64,000 bases of DNA, taken from contig JADJXI010000003.1 in NCBI GenBank assembly GCA_016715905.1, positions 372,001-436,000 on the forward strand, written 5' to 3'. This DNA comes from Sphingobacteriaceae bacterium (GTDB lineage: Bacteria; Bacteroidota; Bacteroidia; B-17B0; Aurantibacillaceae). The position numbers were made by a program, and so were the translations under genes. Of the stretch, positions 45,273 through 55,327 are shown one piece after another. Numbering within the stretch: position 1 is the first letter of the stretch; each line of letters opens with the position of its first letter. The notes under the pieces are model-generated. The model ran no database searches. It was not told the DNA's origin and saw only the letters and a list, made by a program, of their open reading frames with translations.

Positions 45273-46621
45273 TGAATAAAAGAATAATCATACTCGGTAG
45301 CGGCGAAAGCGGAGTAGGCAGTGCAATACTGGCTAAAGAAAAAGGCTTTGATGTTTTTGTGAGTGATCAGGGAACGATAAAAGAAAAGTATAAAACGCAA
45401 TTACAAACTGAAAAAATATTATTTGAAGAAGGAAAGCATACTTATGAATTGTTACAAAATGCTACGGAGGTTATTAAAAGCCCCGGCATTCCGGATTCAG
45501 CAGACATTATAATGAAATTAAAGAGCAAAAATATTCCAGTGATATCAGAAATTGAATTTGCGGGAAGATATACCAAGGCTAAGAAAATTTGTATAACGGG
45601 CTCTAATGGAAAAACAACTACCACATTATTAACTTATCACATTCTTAAAAAGGCCGGATATAATGTAGGGTTAGGCGGAAATGTGGGAAAAAGTTTTGCC
45701 TTACAGGTTGCCCGTGAAAATTTCGATTACTATGTGTTGGAGCTAAGTAGTTTTCAATTAGACAACATGTACGATTTCAAGGCCGACATAGCCATTCTCT
45801 TAAACATTACTCCTGATCATTTAGACAGATACAATAACTCTTTTGACGAATACGCCAACAGTAAACTAAGAATAATTCAAAATCAAACCGAAAAAGATTT
45901 CTTCATATATAATTGCGACGATGAAACAATTCAACGTAAGGTAAAAGAAATACAGTGCAAAGCCGAAAAAATTCAATTCAGCATTAAAAAAAAAATCGAA
46001 GGAAACGGCGCTTATTTAAACGAAAATCAACTAACCCTTAATTATAAACCAAATCAAAACCAACCCTTAATTATGACAATTGAACAATTAGCCCTCCAAG
46101 GAAAACACAATGTGTACAACAGCATGGCCGCATCTTTAGCAACAAGAATTGTTGATGTGCGCAAAGAAATCATTCGCGAAAGCTTACAGGATTTCCAAAA
46201 TGTTGAACATCGCTTAGAATTTGTAGCCTCCATCAACGGAATCGAATTTATTAATGATTCTAAAGCAACTAATGTAAATTCAACATGGTATGCACTTGAA
46301 AGTATGGAAAAGCCCGTAATTTGGGTTTGTGGTGGGCAAGATAAAGGAAATGATTACAATGAATTGTCGGAAATTGTAAAATCAAAAGTAAAAGCCATCA
46401 TTTGTTTAGGTAAAAACAATAAAAAAATTGTAGAAGCCTTTAAAGACATTGTTGAATTAATAGTAGAAACGGATAACGCTCAGGATGCTGTAGCCGCTTC
46501 ATACAAAATTGGTAAAAAAGGCGATGTAGTTTTATTGTCACCTGCTTGCGCAAGCTTCGATCTTTATAAAAACTATGAAGATAGAGGTATGCAATTTAAA
46601 GCCGCTGTTCGCTCACTTTAA
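45272..46621 (+). CDS. murD: UDP-MurNAc-L-alanine:D-glutamate ligase
   Basis: A 449-aa Mur ligase that adds D-Glu to UDP-MurNAc-L-Ala in the cytoplasm. Features: RIIILGSGESGVGSAILA (N-terminal Rossmann), KICITGSNGKTTTTLL (ATP loop), GNVGKSFA, ELSSFQLDNM, NITPDHLDRY and the C-terminal GKKGDVVLLSPACASFD. Length is typical. The one-base overlap with mraY and the short gap to ftsW support a single operon. Confidence 0.96.
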   Translation: MNKRIIILGSGESGVGSAILAKEKGFDVFVSDQGTIKEKYKTQLQTEKILFEEGKHTYELLQNATEVIKSPGIPDSADIIMKLKSKNIPVISEIEFAGRYTKAKKICITGSNGKTTTTLLTYHILKKAGYNVGLGGNVGKSFALQVARENFDYYVLELSSFQLDNMYDFKADIAILLNITPDHLDRYNNSFDEYANSKLRIIQNQTEKDFFIYNCDDETIQRKVKEIQCKAEKIQFSIKKKIEGNGAYLNENQLTLNYKPNQNQPLIMTIEQLALQGKHNVYNSMAASLATRIVDVRKEIIRESLQDFQNVEHRLEFVASINGIEFINDSKATNVNSTWYALESMEKPVIWVCGGQDKGNDYNELSEIVKSKVKAIICLGKNNKKIVEAFKDIVELIVETDNAQDAVAASYKIGKKGDVVLLSPACASFDLYKNYEDRGMQFKAAVRSL

Positions 46622-46631
46622 TTAAAAAAAA

Positions 46632-47786
46632 ATGAAGGTATTCAACTATTTAAAAGGAGATAAGGTAATATGGGCCATCATGCTCTTGCTATCTCTATTG
46701 TCCGTTTTAGTTGTTTATAGCGCGGTTGTTACACTTGCGCATAAGTTCAAACAAGGGAATACCGAATTCTATTTAATGAAACATATGGTAATTATTGCAC
46801 TCGGTTTTCTTATTGCCTATTTGTTTCATCGAATGCGTTATACCATTTTTAGTAAAATTGCGCAAATCGGATTCTATCTTTCTATTCCTTTATTAATTTA
46901 CACGTTATTAAAAGGAGTTAGCGCCGGCGAAGCTTCACGTTGGCTTGAAATTCCGGGATTGGGTTTAACTTTTCAATCTTCCGATATTGCCAAACTGATG
47001 CTCTTAATTTATGTGGCTCGCGTGCTAACTATTAAAGCGAAGGAACTGGTAGATTTTAAATCGGTACTTAAACATTTAATGATACCAATTGGAATTGTAT
47101 GTATTTTAATATTACCGGCTAACTTTTCTACAGCTGCATTATTGTTTATTAATTGCATGCTGTTATTATTTTTGGGCGGAGTGCATTTAAAAATAATTGC
47201 CAAAATTTTCGGTATTTGTATTTTAGCAGGAGCCATGTTCTTTGCATGGGTTTGGTTGGCTCCTTCTTCTATTCCGGGAGGTAGAGGTACTACCTGGAAA
47301 GCTCGTATTGAAAATTTCACCAATGGCGATTCTAAAAATAATTATCAAAGTGAACAGGCAAAAATCGCAATTGCTACCGGAGGGGTTATTGGTAAGGGTC
47401 CGGGTAATAGCACACAACGTGCATTTTTGCCACAAGCATCTTCCGATTTTATTTATGCTATTATTATTGAAGAGTATGGATTATTAACCGGATTCATTAT
47501 TCTTTTTTTATACATGATTTTACTATATCGAGGGGTCAAATTATTAAGGGATGGAGATAAACCTTTTGGTAGTTTCATGGCCTTGGGCCTAACATTTAGT
47601 TTGGTTTTTCAAGCTTTAGTAAACATGGCAGTTGCTGTTAATTTATTTCCGGTTACCGGACAACCTTTACCATTGGTGAGCATGGGTGGAACTTCTATTT
47701 GGTTTACGATGATTGCCATGGGAATAATTTTAAGTGTAAGTAAAGGAGTAGAAGAGAAAACAGATGAGCAACTCGAAACAACTTAA
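46632..47786 (+). CDS. ftsW: Septal peptidoglycan glycosyltransferase FtsW
   Basis: A 384-aa SEDS protein with about ten transmembrane helices. It polymerises lipid II into glycan strands at the septum with FtsI. Motifs: GEASRWLEIPGLGLTFQSSD, SDFIYAIIIEEYGLLTG (conserved Asp/Glu pair), VTGQPLPLVSMGGTSIW. It lacks a long cytoplasmic tail. The end overlaps murG by 23 bases. Function assigned by family and dcw position; RodA-like paralogues are elsewhere. Confidence 0.94.
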   Translation: MKVFNYLKGDKVIWAIMLLLSLLSVLVVYSAVVTLAHKFKQGNTEFYLMKHMVIIALGFLIAYLFHRMRYTIFSKIAQIGFYLSIPLLIYTLLKGVSAGEASRWLEIPGLGLTFQSSDIAKLMLLIYVARVLTIKAKELVDFKSVLKHLMIPIGIVCILILPANFSTAALLFINCMLLLFLGGVHLKIIAKIFGICILAGAMFFAWVWLAPSSIPGGRGTTWKARIENFTNGDSKNNYQSEQAKIAIATGGVIGKGPGNSTQRAFLPQASSDFIYAIIIEEYGLLTGFIILFLYMILLYRGVKLLRDGDKPFGSFMALGLTFSLVFQALVNMAVAVNLFPVTGQPLPLVSMGGTSIWFTMIAMGIILSVSKGVEEKTDEQLETT

Positions 47787-48882
47787 AGTAATATTAAGCG
47801 GTGGAGGCACCGGTGGACATATTTTTCCAGCAGTTGCTATTGCTAATGAATTGAAAAGATTAGTCCCCGATGTAAAAATTTTGTTTGTGGGAGCACAGGG
47901 CAAAATGGAAATGGAAAAAGTTCCTGCCGCCGGATATGAAATTATAGGAATTCCAATTGCCGGACTTCAAAGAAGATTTACTTGGTCAAATTTTAAATTA
48001 CCCTTTCTCATTATTTTGAGTTTAATCAAAACCAAAAAAATTATTGCTGAGTTTAAACCAAATGTTGTGGTGGGAACCGGGGGTTTTGCGAGCGGACCCA
48101 TATTAAGAGCCGCATCAAATAAAGGTATTCCCGTTTTAATTCAGGAACAAAATTCATACGCCGGTATTACTAATAAAATTCTGGCCAAAAAAGCTTCTTT
48201 AATTTGTGTGGCCTATGAAGGCATGGAAAAGTTTTTTCCTAAAGAAAAAATAGTATTAACCGGTAACCCGGTAAGGCAGGATATTATAAATTTAGAATCA
48301 AAAAGAAGCGAAGCTTTGAAATATTTTAAGTTAAATCCCGAATTAAAAACAATATTAGTTATTGGCGGAAGTTTAGGGGCGAAAACAATTAATGAGGCAA
48401 TTGGACAAAATTTAAAGTTATTAGCCGAGGCTAATATTCAATTGATTTGGCAAACCGGAAAAGGATATCTGGCAATTGCAAAAACGCAAACAGAAAAATT
48501 TGAATCAAACGGAATTTTTGCTTTTGATTTTATTTCCAAAATGGATATGGCATATGCTAGTGCTGATCTGGTAATTTCAAGAGCAGGGGCAAGTTCAGTT
48601 TCCGAATTGTGCAATTGTTCAAAGCCAAGCATCCTCGTTCCTTCACCAAATGTAGCTGAAGATCATCAAACTAAAAATGCAATGGCTTTGGTTAACAAAA
48701 ACGCAGCTATACTAATTAAAGATACAGAAGCTCGTGATAAATTAATACAAACGGCCATTCAAATTATAAATGATAAATCAGAACTCAATAGATTGTCAGA
48801 GAATATTTCTAAAATGGCTTTTTTAAACTCGGCACAAACTATTGCCAAGCACGTTTTACAAATTGCCGGCTATACAAAATGA
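47764..48882 (+). CDS. murG: UDP-GlcNAc:lipid I GlcNAc transferase MurG
   Basis: A 372-aa GT28 enzyme converting lipid I to lipid II on the inner membrane face. N-terminal SGGGTGGHIFPAVAIANEL (G-loop), FVGAQGKMEMEKVP, GTGGFASGP, LIQEQNSYAG and C-terminal ISRAGASSVSEL and APNVAEDHQTKNA-like (PSPNVAEDHQTKN) motifs are all present. The start overlaps ftsW by 23 bases; ATG 47764 is the natural first Met. The end overlaps murC by four bases (ATGA). Confidence 0.96.
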   Translation: MSNSKQLKVILSGGGTGGHIFPAVAIANELKRLVPDVKILFVGAQGKMEMEKVPAAGYEIIGIPIAGLQRRFTWSNFKLPFLIILSLIKTKKIIAEFKPNVVVGTGGFASGPILRAASNKGIPVLIQEQNSYAGITNKILAKKASLICVAYEGMEKFFPKEKIVLTGNPVRQDIINLESKRSEALKYFKLNPELKTILVIGGSLGAKTINEAIGQNLKLLAEANIQLIWQTGKGYLAIAKTQTEKFESNGIFAFDFISKMDMAYASADLVISRAGASSVSELCNCSKPSILVPSPNVAEDHQTKNAMALVNKNAAILIKDTEARDKLIQTAIQIINDKSELNRLSENISKMAFLNSAQTIAKHVLQIAGYTK

Positions 48883-50261
48883 AAATTCTTGATTATAAAT
48901 TATATTATTTTTTAGGAGTGGGTGGTATTGGCATGAGTGCGTTAGCGCGTTACTATAATCATTTCGGAAAAAAAGTAATGGGTTATGATAAAACCTCTAC
49001 TCCTTTAACTATCCAATTGGAAAAAGAAGGAATTGTGTGTCATTATGATGAAAATGTAGACCTTGTTCAAAATTTGAACAAAGAATTTAATAAAGATGAT
49101 ATTTTAATTGTTTTTACTCCGGCTATTCCATATGATAACAGTGAATTTCAATATTTTTTAAAGAATAATTATTCGCTTTTAAAACGTTCTCAAGTACTGG
49201 GTAAAATTACAGAGCAGTTTAAAACGATTGCAATTGCCGGCACACATGGTAAAACTACAACCACCACCTTGGTTACACACATTTTAAAATGTGCAGGTAT
49301 TAATTGCTTTTCTTTCATGGGAGGCATTTCATCTAATTACAACACCAATTTAATTTTAGGAAATATTGAGGATGAAAATACGTTTGTAGTTGTTGAGGCC
49401 GACGAATACGACCGCTCATTTCTCACTTTACAACCTTATATCGGATTAATTACTAGCGTTGATGCCGATCATTTGGATATTTATGGTGATGACAGTCACG
49501 TAAAGGAAGGGTATACACTCTTTGCCGAACAAGTAAAAAAGGAAGGTATCTTAATTGTTAAGAAAAATGTTGATAACGATTTGAAGCTCACCCGCAAACG
49601 GCTAATCTACTCGTTAAATTTAGATACGCAATATTGTGCAGAATCGATACGTATCGAAAATGCTCAATTTTTGTATGACATCAAAAGTCCGATTTCTCCT
49701 GTAACCCACGTGGCACTAGGAGTTCCGGGGCTTCATAATGTTGAAAATTCGATAGCTGCTGTGACTATTGCACAACAGTTAGGTGTAGAAAGTGATGTTA
49801 TTCGAAATGCGTTACGTTCTTTCAAAGGTGTGAAAAGAAGATTTGATTATCGGATAAAACAAGATGATTGCATATTTATTGATGATTATGCACACCATCC
49901 GGAAGAGTTAAGAGCAACAATCACTTCAACTAAAGCTTTATATCCCAATAAAAAGATAACCGGAATTTTTCAGCCCCATCTTTTTACAAGAACCAGGGAT
50001 TTTGCTAAAGGATTTGCAGAAAGTCTTAATTTGTTGGACGAGTGCATTCTGTTAGACATTTATCCGGCTCGCGAAAAGCCGATTCCCGGAATAGATTCTC
50101 ATATGTTGATTGAAAAAATGAGAAACATGCCTAAAAAAGTGTTGAGTAAAACAGAATTGCTGGTTGAACTTGAAAAAAATAAACCGGAAGTTTTATTAAC
50201 CATGGGAGCCGGAGATATCGATACACTGATCACACCCATTGAAAATATTTTAAAGAAATAA
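48879..50261 (+). CDS. murC: UDP-MurNAc:L-alanine ligase
   Basis: A 460-aa Mur ligase adding L-Ala to UDP-MurNAc. N-terminal YYFLGVGGIGMSALARYY, ATP loop AIAGTHGKTTTTT near residues 115-125, EADEYDRSFL, SVDADHLDIYGD and C-terminal YAHHPEELRATI with GAGDIDTLI. Length is typical. It overlaps murG (ATGA) and precedes ftsQ by one base. murF is absent from this cluster, as in many Bacteroidota. Confidence 0.96.
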   Translation: MKILDYKLYYFLGVGGIGMSALARYYNHFGKKVMGYDKTSTPLTIQLEKEGIVCHYDENVDLVQNLNKEFNKDDILIVFTPAIPYDNSEFQYFLKNNYSLLKRSQVLGKITEQFKTIAIAGTHGKTTTTTLVTHILKCAGINCFSFMGGISSNYNTNLILGNIEDENTFVVVEADEYDRSFLTLQPYIGLITSVDADHLDIYGDDSHVKEGYTLFAEQVKKEGILIVKKNVDNDLKLTRKRLIYSLNLDTQYCAESIRIENAQFLYDIKSPISPVTHVALGVPGLHNVENSIAAVTIAQQLGVESDVIRNALRSFKGVKRRFDYRIKQDDCIFIDDYAHHPEELRATITSTKALYPNKKITGIFQPHLFTRTRDFAKGFAESLNLLDECILLDIYPAREKPIPGIDSHMLIEKMRNMPKKVLSKTELLVELEKNKPEVLLTMGAGDIDTLITPIENILKK

Positions 50262-50262
50262 A

Positions 50263-51075
50263 TTGAAAAAAATAAACTATAAAAAGATTCTTCACCTGCT
50301 AATATGGACATTTTCTATTAGCGGATTGCTGGTTTCTTTTTCTTTTGTTTCTAAAAGCGAAAAACAAATTAGTGTGAACAGATTGAATATTTCAATTTTA
50401 AATAATACTGAAAATCAATTTCTTTCAGAAGCCGACATTCGCGCCTATTTTGAACAAAGTGGCACAAAAATATTAAATCAAAAATTTGCAGAGATAAATA
50501 TTCCTAAACTGGAAAGATTATTAAATGTACATCCGGCAATTGAAAATGCTGAGGTGTCGGCAGAATTAAATGGAGAAATTAGTGTAAACGTGTTGCAGCG
50601 TACCCCCATTTGCAGAATCATTAATGCAGATGGAGAAAGCTATTATATCGATTCTCAGAACAAATTAATGCCACTTAATGAGAACTATTCGGCTAGAGTA
50701 ATTGTGGTAAATGGAAATTTAAATGAACCCTTCGCTCGCAGGTATCAACTTACAGTTGATGAGATAGCCGGGAGTGAAGTATACAAAAAAGTTAGCTTAT
50801 TGGATGATATCGTAGCAGTAGTTCATGTAATTAATCAAGATTCAACTTTATCCAGTTTAATTCATCAAATTAATATAAATGAAGAGCAGGAAATAGAATT
50901 ATTTCCGGCAATAGGTAATCATAAAATAGTATTTGGGGAAGCTAAGGATATTGAGCAAAAATTTAATCGATTAAAACTATTTTATACCGAAGGTTTGAAT
51001 AAAGCTGATGCTTGGAATAAATACTCAATTATCAATTTAAAATATAAAAACCAGGTGGTTTGTACGAAAAAATAA
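50263..51075 (+). CDS. ftsQ: Cell-division protein FtsQ
   Basis: A 270-aa bitopic protein. Short Lys-rich cytoplasmic start, membrane segment about 10-29 (LLIWTFSISGLLVSFSFVS), then a POTRA-like domain (FLSEADIRAYFEQSGTKIL) followed by LNVHPAIENAEVSAELNG and VNVLQRTPICRIINADG. FtsQ anchors FtsLB in the divisome. Sequence similarity to the proteobacterial FtsQ is weak, but the POTRA/beta pattern and its dcw position are persuasive. The start is TTG 50263, as the only candidate after an in-frame stop. FtsA follows after 4 bases. Confidence 0.9.
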   Translation: MKKINYKKILHLLIWTFSISGLLVSFSFVSKSEKQISVNRLNISILNNTENQFLSEADIRAYFEQSGTKILNQKFAEINIPKLERLLNVHPAIENAEVSAELNGEISVNVLQRTPICRIINADGESYYIDSQNKLMPLNENYSARVIVVNGNLNEPFARRYQLTVDEIAGSEVYKKVSLLDDIVAVVHVINQDSTLSSLIHQININEEQEIELFPAIGNHKIVFGEAKDIEQKFNRLKLFYTEGLNKADAWNKYSIINLKYKNQVVCTKK

Positions 51076-51079
51076 TATT

Positions 51080-52441
51080 ATGGAAAAACAACACGATCAA
51101 CAAAATCAAAATCTCGCTTCTGAACTGGTAGTAGGTTTAGATATTGGAACAACAAAAATTGCGGCAATTGTTGGTCGTAAAAATGAGTTTGGTAAAGTTG
51201 AAATTTTAGGTATCGGAAAGTCAGAATCGTTAGGTGTTACCAGAGGTGTTGTTGTAAATATTGAGCAAACAATATCTTCTATACGTGCGGCTGTTGCAAT
51301 TGCTGCAGATAAGGCCAATGTGGATATTGGAGAGGTGATTGTTGGAATTGCCGGTCAGCATATCAAAAGCATGCAACACCGAGGAATGATTACCCGTCAG
51401 AGTTTGGAAGATGAAGTTTCACAAAAAGATGTAGATAATTTAATTGATAATATGCATCGTTTGGTGATGAATCCGGGCGAAGAAATTATTCATGTAATAC
51501 CTCAAGAGTATATTATTGACAGTGAATCAGGAATTAAGAATCCAATTGGTCATGCCGGCATTAGATTGGAAGGAAATTTTCACATCATCACCGGACAGGT
51601 AGGTGCAGTAAAAAATATTTTTAAATGTGTAAACAGAGCAGGATTAGAAACTGTTGATTTACATTTAGAACCATTGGCAAGTGCCGATGCAGTTTTATCC
51701 GGAGAGGAAAAAGAAGCCGGTGTAGTGTTAGTGGATATTGGAGGAGGTACAACAGATGTGGCTATTTTTTACGATGGAATCATCAGACACACAGCTGTAA
51801 TTCCTTTTGGTGGAAATATTATTACAGAAGATATTAAAGAGGGTTGCAGCATCATCAGAACTCAAGCCGAACAATTAAAGGTGCGTTTTGGTTCTGCCTT
51901 GGCTCAAGAGAATCAGGAAAATGAAATTATCTCAATTCCCGGTTTACGCGGTCGCCCACACAAGGAAATATCTATTCGATTTCTGGCACAAATTATTCAA
52001 GCCCGAATGGAAGAAATTTTAGAGTTTGTTCTTTTTGAAATTAAAAGCAGTGGCTTCGAAAGAAAATTATCAGCAGGAATAGTAGTAACAGGCGGTGGAT
52101 CTTTATTAAAACATTTACCTCAATTGGTTATGCTTACTACCGGAATGGATTGCCGAATTGGAACTCCAAATGAACATTTAGCCGGCAATGAGGATGAATT
52201 AAAGAACCCATTGTATGCAACCGGTGTTGGTTTAGTAATGAAGGGAATTGAAAAATACGAGCGCGATGCTAAAAAAGGAATGAATGCAACTAAAATTCAG
52301 ATTACAGATGAGAGCCCGGTTGAAGTGGAAGAGACAAAAGACAAGAAAAAAGTGGTTGGACATTCCAAGAAAAAACTGGGAGGCTTTTTTGAGAATATCA
52401 TCAAAACAGCTTCTGAATGGATAAGTGATGATATTGAATAA
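51080..52441 (+). CDS. ftsA: Cell-division ATPase/actin-like protein FtsA
   Basis: A 453-aa actin-fold protein that tethers FtsZ filaments to the membrane. Motifs: VVGLDIGTTKIAAIVG (phosphate 1), GVVLVDIGGGTTDVAIF (phosphate 2), IVVTGGGSLLKHL (adenosine). The SHS2-like domain 1C is between. A Lys/Asp-rich linker (about 400-435) leads to a C-terminal amphipathic-like helix (LGGFFENIIKTASEWISDD) that may be the membrane anchor. 36 bases upstream of ftsZ. Confidence 0.96.
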   Translation: MEKQHDQQNQNLASELVVGLDIGTTKIAAIVGRKNEFGKVEILGIGKSESLGVTRGVVVNIEQTISSIRAAVAIAADKANVDIGEVIVGIAGQHIKSMQHRGMITRQSLEDEVSQKDVDNLIDNMHRLVMNPGEEIIHVIPQEYIIDSESGIKNPIGHAGIRLEGNFHIITGQVGAVKNIFKCVNRAGLETVDLHLEPLASADAVLSGEEKEAGVVLVDIGGGTTDVAIFYDGIIRHTAVIPFGGNIITEDIKEGCSIIRTQAEQLKVRFGSALAQENQENEIISIPGLRGRPHKEISIRFLAQIIQARMEEILEFVLFEIKSSGFERKLSAGIVVTGGGSLLKHLPQLVMLTTGMDCRIGTPNEHLAGNEDELKNPLYATGVGLVMKGIEKYERDAKKGMNATKIQITDESPVEVEETKDKKKVVGHSKKKLGGFFENIIKTASEWISDDIE

Positions 52442-52477
52442 AAACTAATAAATAATAAACAACAAATACGTAAAATC

Positions 52478-54034
52478 ATGATGCAATTTGAATTACCTCA
52501 AGAAGAAAACTCAATCATAAAAGTGATTGGTGTTGGTGGAGGAGGAAGCAATGCCGTTAATCACATGTATCGCCTTGGGATAAAAGGTGTAGACTTTGTG
52601 ATATGCAATACAGATAAACAAGCCATGGATCAAAGCCCTGTTCCTAATAAAATACAATTGGGTTCAGACTTAACTAAAGGTCTTGGTGCCGGAGCTCAAC
52701 CTGAAGTGGGTAGAAACGCCGCTTTAGAATCTATAGATGAAATAAAAAGTTACTTAGATTCCAATACGCAAATGGTATTTATCACTGCCGGTTTAGGTGG
52801 TGGTACCGGAACTGGCGCTGCTCCGGTAATAGCCAGTATTGCCCGCGAAATGGGAATACTAACGGTTGGTATTGTTACGATACCTTTTGCCTTTGAAGGA
52901 AAAAAGAGAAGGATGCAGGCAGAAGCCGGTTTGGAAGAAATGAAAAAGTATGTAGATACTTTACTAGTAATTGGTAATGATAAGTTAAGAGATATCTACG
53001 GTAAATTAAAAATGAGCGAAGCTTTTGCGCATGCCGATGATGTATTAACCGGTGCAGCAAAAAGTATTGCAGAAATTATAAGCTTACACATGCATATTAA
53101 TGTCGACTTTAATGATGTTAAAACTGTAATGACAGATAGCGGAGTTGCCATTATGGGTTCTGCCATTGCCAGTGGAGAAAAAAGAGCATTAAAAGCGGTT
53201 GAACAAGCTTTGAATTCTCCTTTATTAAATGATAATGATATTTCAGGCGCTCGTCATGTATTATTAAATATTATGAGCGGAAGTGATGATATTGATATGG
53301 ATGAGTTTGGTGAAATAACTGATTTTATTCAAGAGGCTGCAGGCGGAACTGCCGAATTAATTACCGGTTATGGTACCGATCCTTCGTTGGGAGATAATGT
53401 AAGCGTAACTATAATTGCAACCGGATTTAATACGAAACAGGCTACCGGATTTGAATCACACATTGTATCAGATAGAAAGATTGTGAACTTAGATGACCAA
53501 CCGCAAATAAAGAACGAGCCGGTGCAAACTAATATTGTGGATGAAATTAAAAATGAAGAGCCATTTATTTTTGTGAAAGAGGAAGTGAAGGAAACAAAAA
53601 CGGTTGATGTTTTACCCACCGTAAATCCAACAGATGAAACAAGCCATCACGATATTACCAATGAAGTAAATGAATCGCCTCAGGCAAAAATTACGGAGTT
53701 TACTTTTAATGAAGTTTCCGACGAAAACGTAACGGATATTACTTCATCAGTTTCTGAAAATACGGAAGAAAAGGAAGTGGTTAACCGTGAAGAACAAATT
53801 AAATTGGCTCAAGAAAGAATCCGTAAATTAAAAGAAATCACGCTTAAAATGAAAAGCCCTGAAGGATTAGCTTCTTTAGAAAAACAAACAGCTTTTGAAC
53901 GGAAAAATATAGCGCTAGAAAATAAAACGCCGAGCACCGAGAGCAATGTGTCAAGATATACTTTAGGAGAAGGAGACGATAAAAAAATTGAAATACGTCC
54001 GAATAACTCCTTCTTACACGATAATGTTGATTAA
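52478..54034 (+). CDS. ftsZ: Cell-division tubulin FtsZ
   Basis: A 518-aa tubulin homologue that forms the Z ring. GTP-binding GLGGGTGTGAAP (Gly107-113), VGGGGSNAVNHMY near the N-terminus, T7 loop INVDFNDVKTVM, then ATGFN at the end of the core near residue 325. The long C-terminal region (about 340-518) is acidic and Glu/Lys/Thr-rich, as in other Bacteroidota FtsZ. It ends in a short conserved peptide (IEIRPNNSFLHDNVD). A bidirectional-looking terminator follows. Last gene of the dcw operon. Confidence 0.97.
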   Translation: MMQFELPQEENSIIKVIGVGGGGSNAVNHMYRLGIKGVDFVICNTDKQAMDQSPVPNKIQLGSDLTKGLGAGAQPEVGRNAALESIDEIKSYLDSNTQMVFITAGLGGGTGTGAAPVIASIAREMGILTVGIVTIPFAFEGKKRRMQAEAGLEEMKKYVDTLLVIGNDKLRDIYGKLKMSEAFAHADDVLTGAAKSIAEIISLHMHINVDFNDVKTVMTDSGVAIMGSAIASGEKRALKAVEQALNSPLLNDNDISGARHVLLNIMSGSDDIDMDEFGEITDFIQEAAGGTAELITGYGTDPSLGDNVSVTIIATGFNTKQATGFESHIVSDRKIVNLDDQPQIKNEPVQTNIVDEIKNEEPFIFVKEEVKETKTVDVLPTVNPTDETSHHDITNEVNESPQAKITEFTFNEVSDENVTDITSSVSENTEEKEVVNREEQIKLAQERIRKLKEITLKMKSPEGLASLEKQTAFERKNIALENKTPSTESNVSRYTLGEGDDKKIEIRPNNSFLHDNVD

Positions 54035-54056
54035 GTTGTTGGTTTATTAGTTAAGA

Positions 54057-54088
54057 AATGCAAACCCTGTAAGGTTTGCATTTTTTTT
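54057..54088 (+). terminator. Rho-independent terminator after ftsZ
   Basis: AATGCAAACC/GGTTTGCATT (10 bp, loop CTGTAA) followed by eight T. The A-rich left side and the convergent histidine-kinase gene beyond it suggest it may also work on the opposite strand. Confidence 0.9.
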
Positions 54089-55313
54089 ATAATGGAAATT
54101 TAACGCGGAATTCTGTATTTCCTTCCTTACTTTCATAATGAAATTGTCCGTCCAATTGTTCACTAAGCGCCTCAATCAAGGTGAGTCCTAAACTATCATT
54201 TTTTGTTTGTTTTACATCAAAGCCGTTGCCATTATCTGATATTTTCAGTAAGGCTGAACCAAACTGAATACTTAATGATATATAAACGGTAGGGTTAATT
54301 GTATTTTGATTGAATGCATGTTTTAGGCAGTTGGTAATACATTCATTGGTGATTAAACCTAAAGGTACAGCCTTTGTAATATCCCCTTCAATATTTTCTA
54401 TACTCTCCGTAAGATCAACTTTAAAATCCAGTTGTTGTCCATCCAATATTTCATTCGCTAAACCTACTAAATACTGCTTTAAATTAATTTTAGATAAGTC
54501 TTTCTTTTTGTATAAACTTTGATGTACCATGGCAATACTCATCACTCGACTCTTTGCATCTGAAAGGGCTTCAATCGTTTCTTCATTTTTGCTTAAATTT
54601 TTTTGCATATTAAAAAGTCCAATCAATACGGCCAAATTATTTTTAACCCTGTGCTGAATTTCCGAAATTAAAATTTCCTTTTCGTGTAACGAATTTTCTA
54701 TAATTATTTTGTCACTTTTTGTTTTATCCAGTAAATTAATTACTTCATTGTATTGTTTATTAAGCATCCCAATCATGATAATAATTAAGGAAAGTGTAAG
54801 CAATATGCAGAATAGAATATTATAGTTAAAAAGTAATTCTATTTCTTCCGCATTAAAATTAACTTCGGGATATAATTGAATGTCAAACAAACGGTTTGCA
54901 ACAAATCCGATAATTAATATTAAAAACAATCCATGAGTTCGAAATTGATGTTTTTCAGGATTGTGTAATAAACCAATACAAAACAAGGCGGGAAAATAAA
55001 ATAAATAACTCGCCGTAGCTTCAGGATAATATTCTCCAACATACAGTAAAACACAACTTAATCCAATTACAAATGTTGTGGCCGATAGGTTAAATCTTCT
55101 TTTGTAATTTGAATACAAAATAAATACATTATAAAAGATAATAAATAACTGAAGAGAAATGGGATATTTTTGTTTTATAAAAAGAATTGTTGTTCCACCC
55201 AACACCATTCCAAAAATTGTTATTAATGAAATGATGTTAAGTATACGGACTTCCCGTTTTTGATAGAAACTGATTTCCGGAAATAGACCGATGTCCAGAA
55301 TTTTTTGTAACAT
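54087..55313 (-). CDS. Membrane sensor histidine kinase (HisKA_2 type)
   Basis: A 408-aa kinase. The N-terminal half contains six membrane segments (about 27-46, 52-69, 77-93, 100-117, 126-142, 165-184). A short coiled coil leads to the HisKA_2 domain with phosphoacceptor His221 (SEIQHRVKNNLAVLIGLF) and an HATPase_c domain with N-box TNECITNCLKHAF, G1 DNGNGFD and SLGLTLIEALSEQLDG. Its input is unknown and no response regulator is encoded next to it, so it is an orphan. Expressed from the minus strand, downstream of leuS by 14 bases. Confidence 0.9.
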   Translation of the reverse strand: MLQKILDIGLFPEISFYQKREVRILNIISLITIFGMVLGGTTILFIKQKYPISLQLFIIFYNVFILYSNYKRRFNLSATTFVIGLSCVLLYVGEYYPEATASYLFYFPALFCIGLLHNPEKHQFRTHGLFLILIIGFVANRLFDIQLYPEVNFNAEEIELLFNYNILFCILLTLSLIIIMIGMLNKQYNEVINLLDKTKSDKIIIENSLHEKEILISEIQHRVKNNLAVLIGLFNMQKNLSKNEETIEALSDAKSRVMSIAMVHQSLYKKKDLSKINLKQYLVGLANEILDGQQLDFKVDLTESIENIEGDITKAVPLGLITNECITNCLKHAFNQNTINPTVYISLSIQFGSALLKISDNGNGFDVKQTKNDSLGLTLIEALSEQLDGQFHYESKEGNTEFRVKFPL

Positions 55314-55327
55314 ATTATTAAAAGCAG

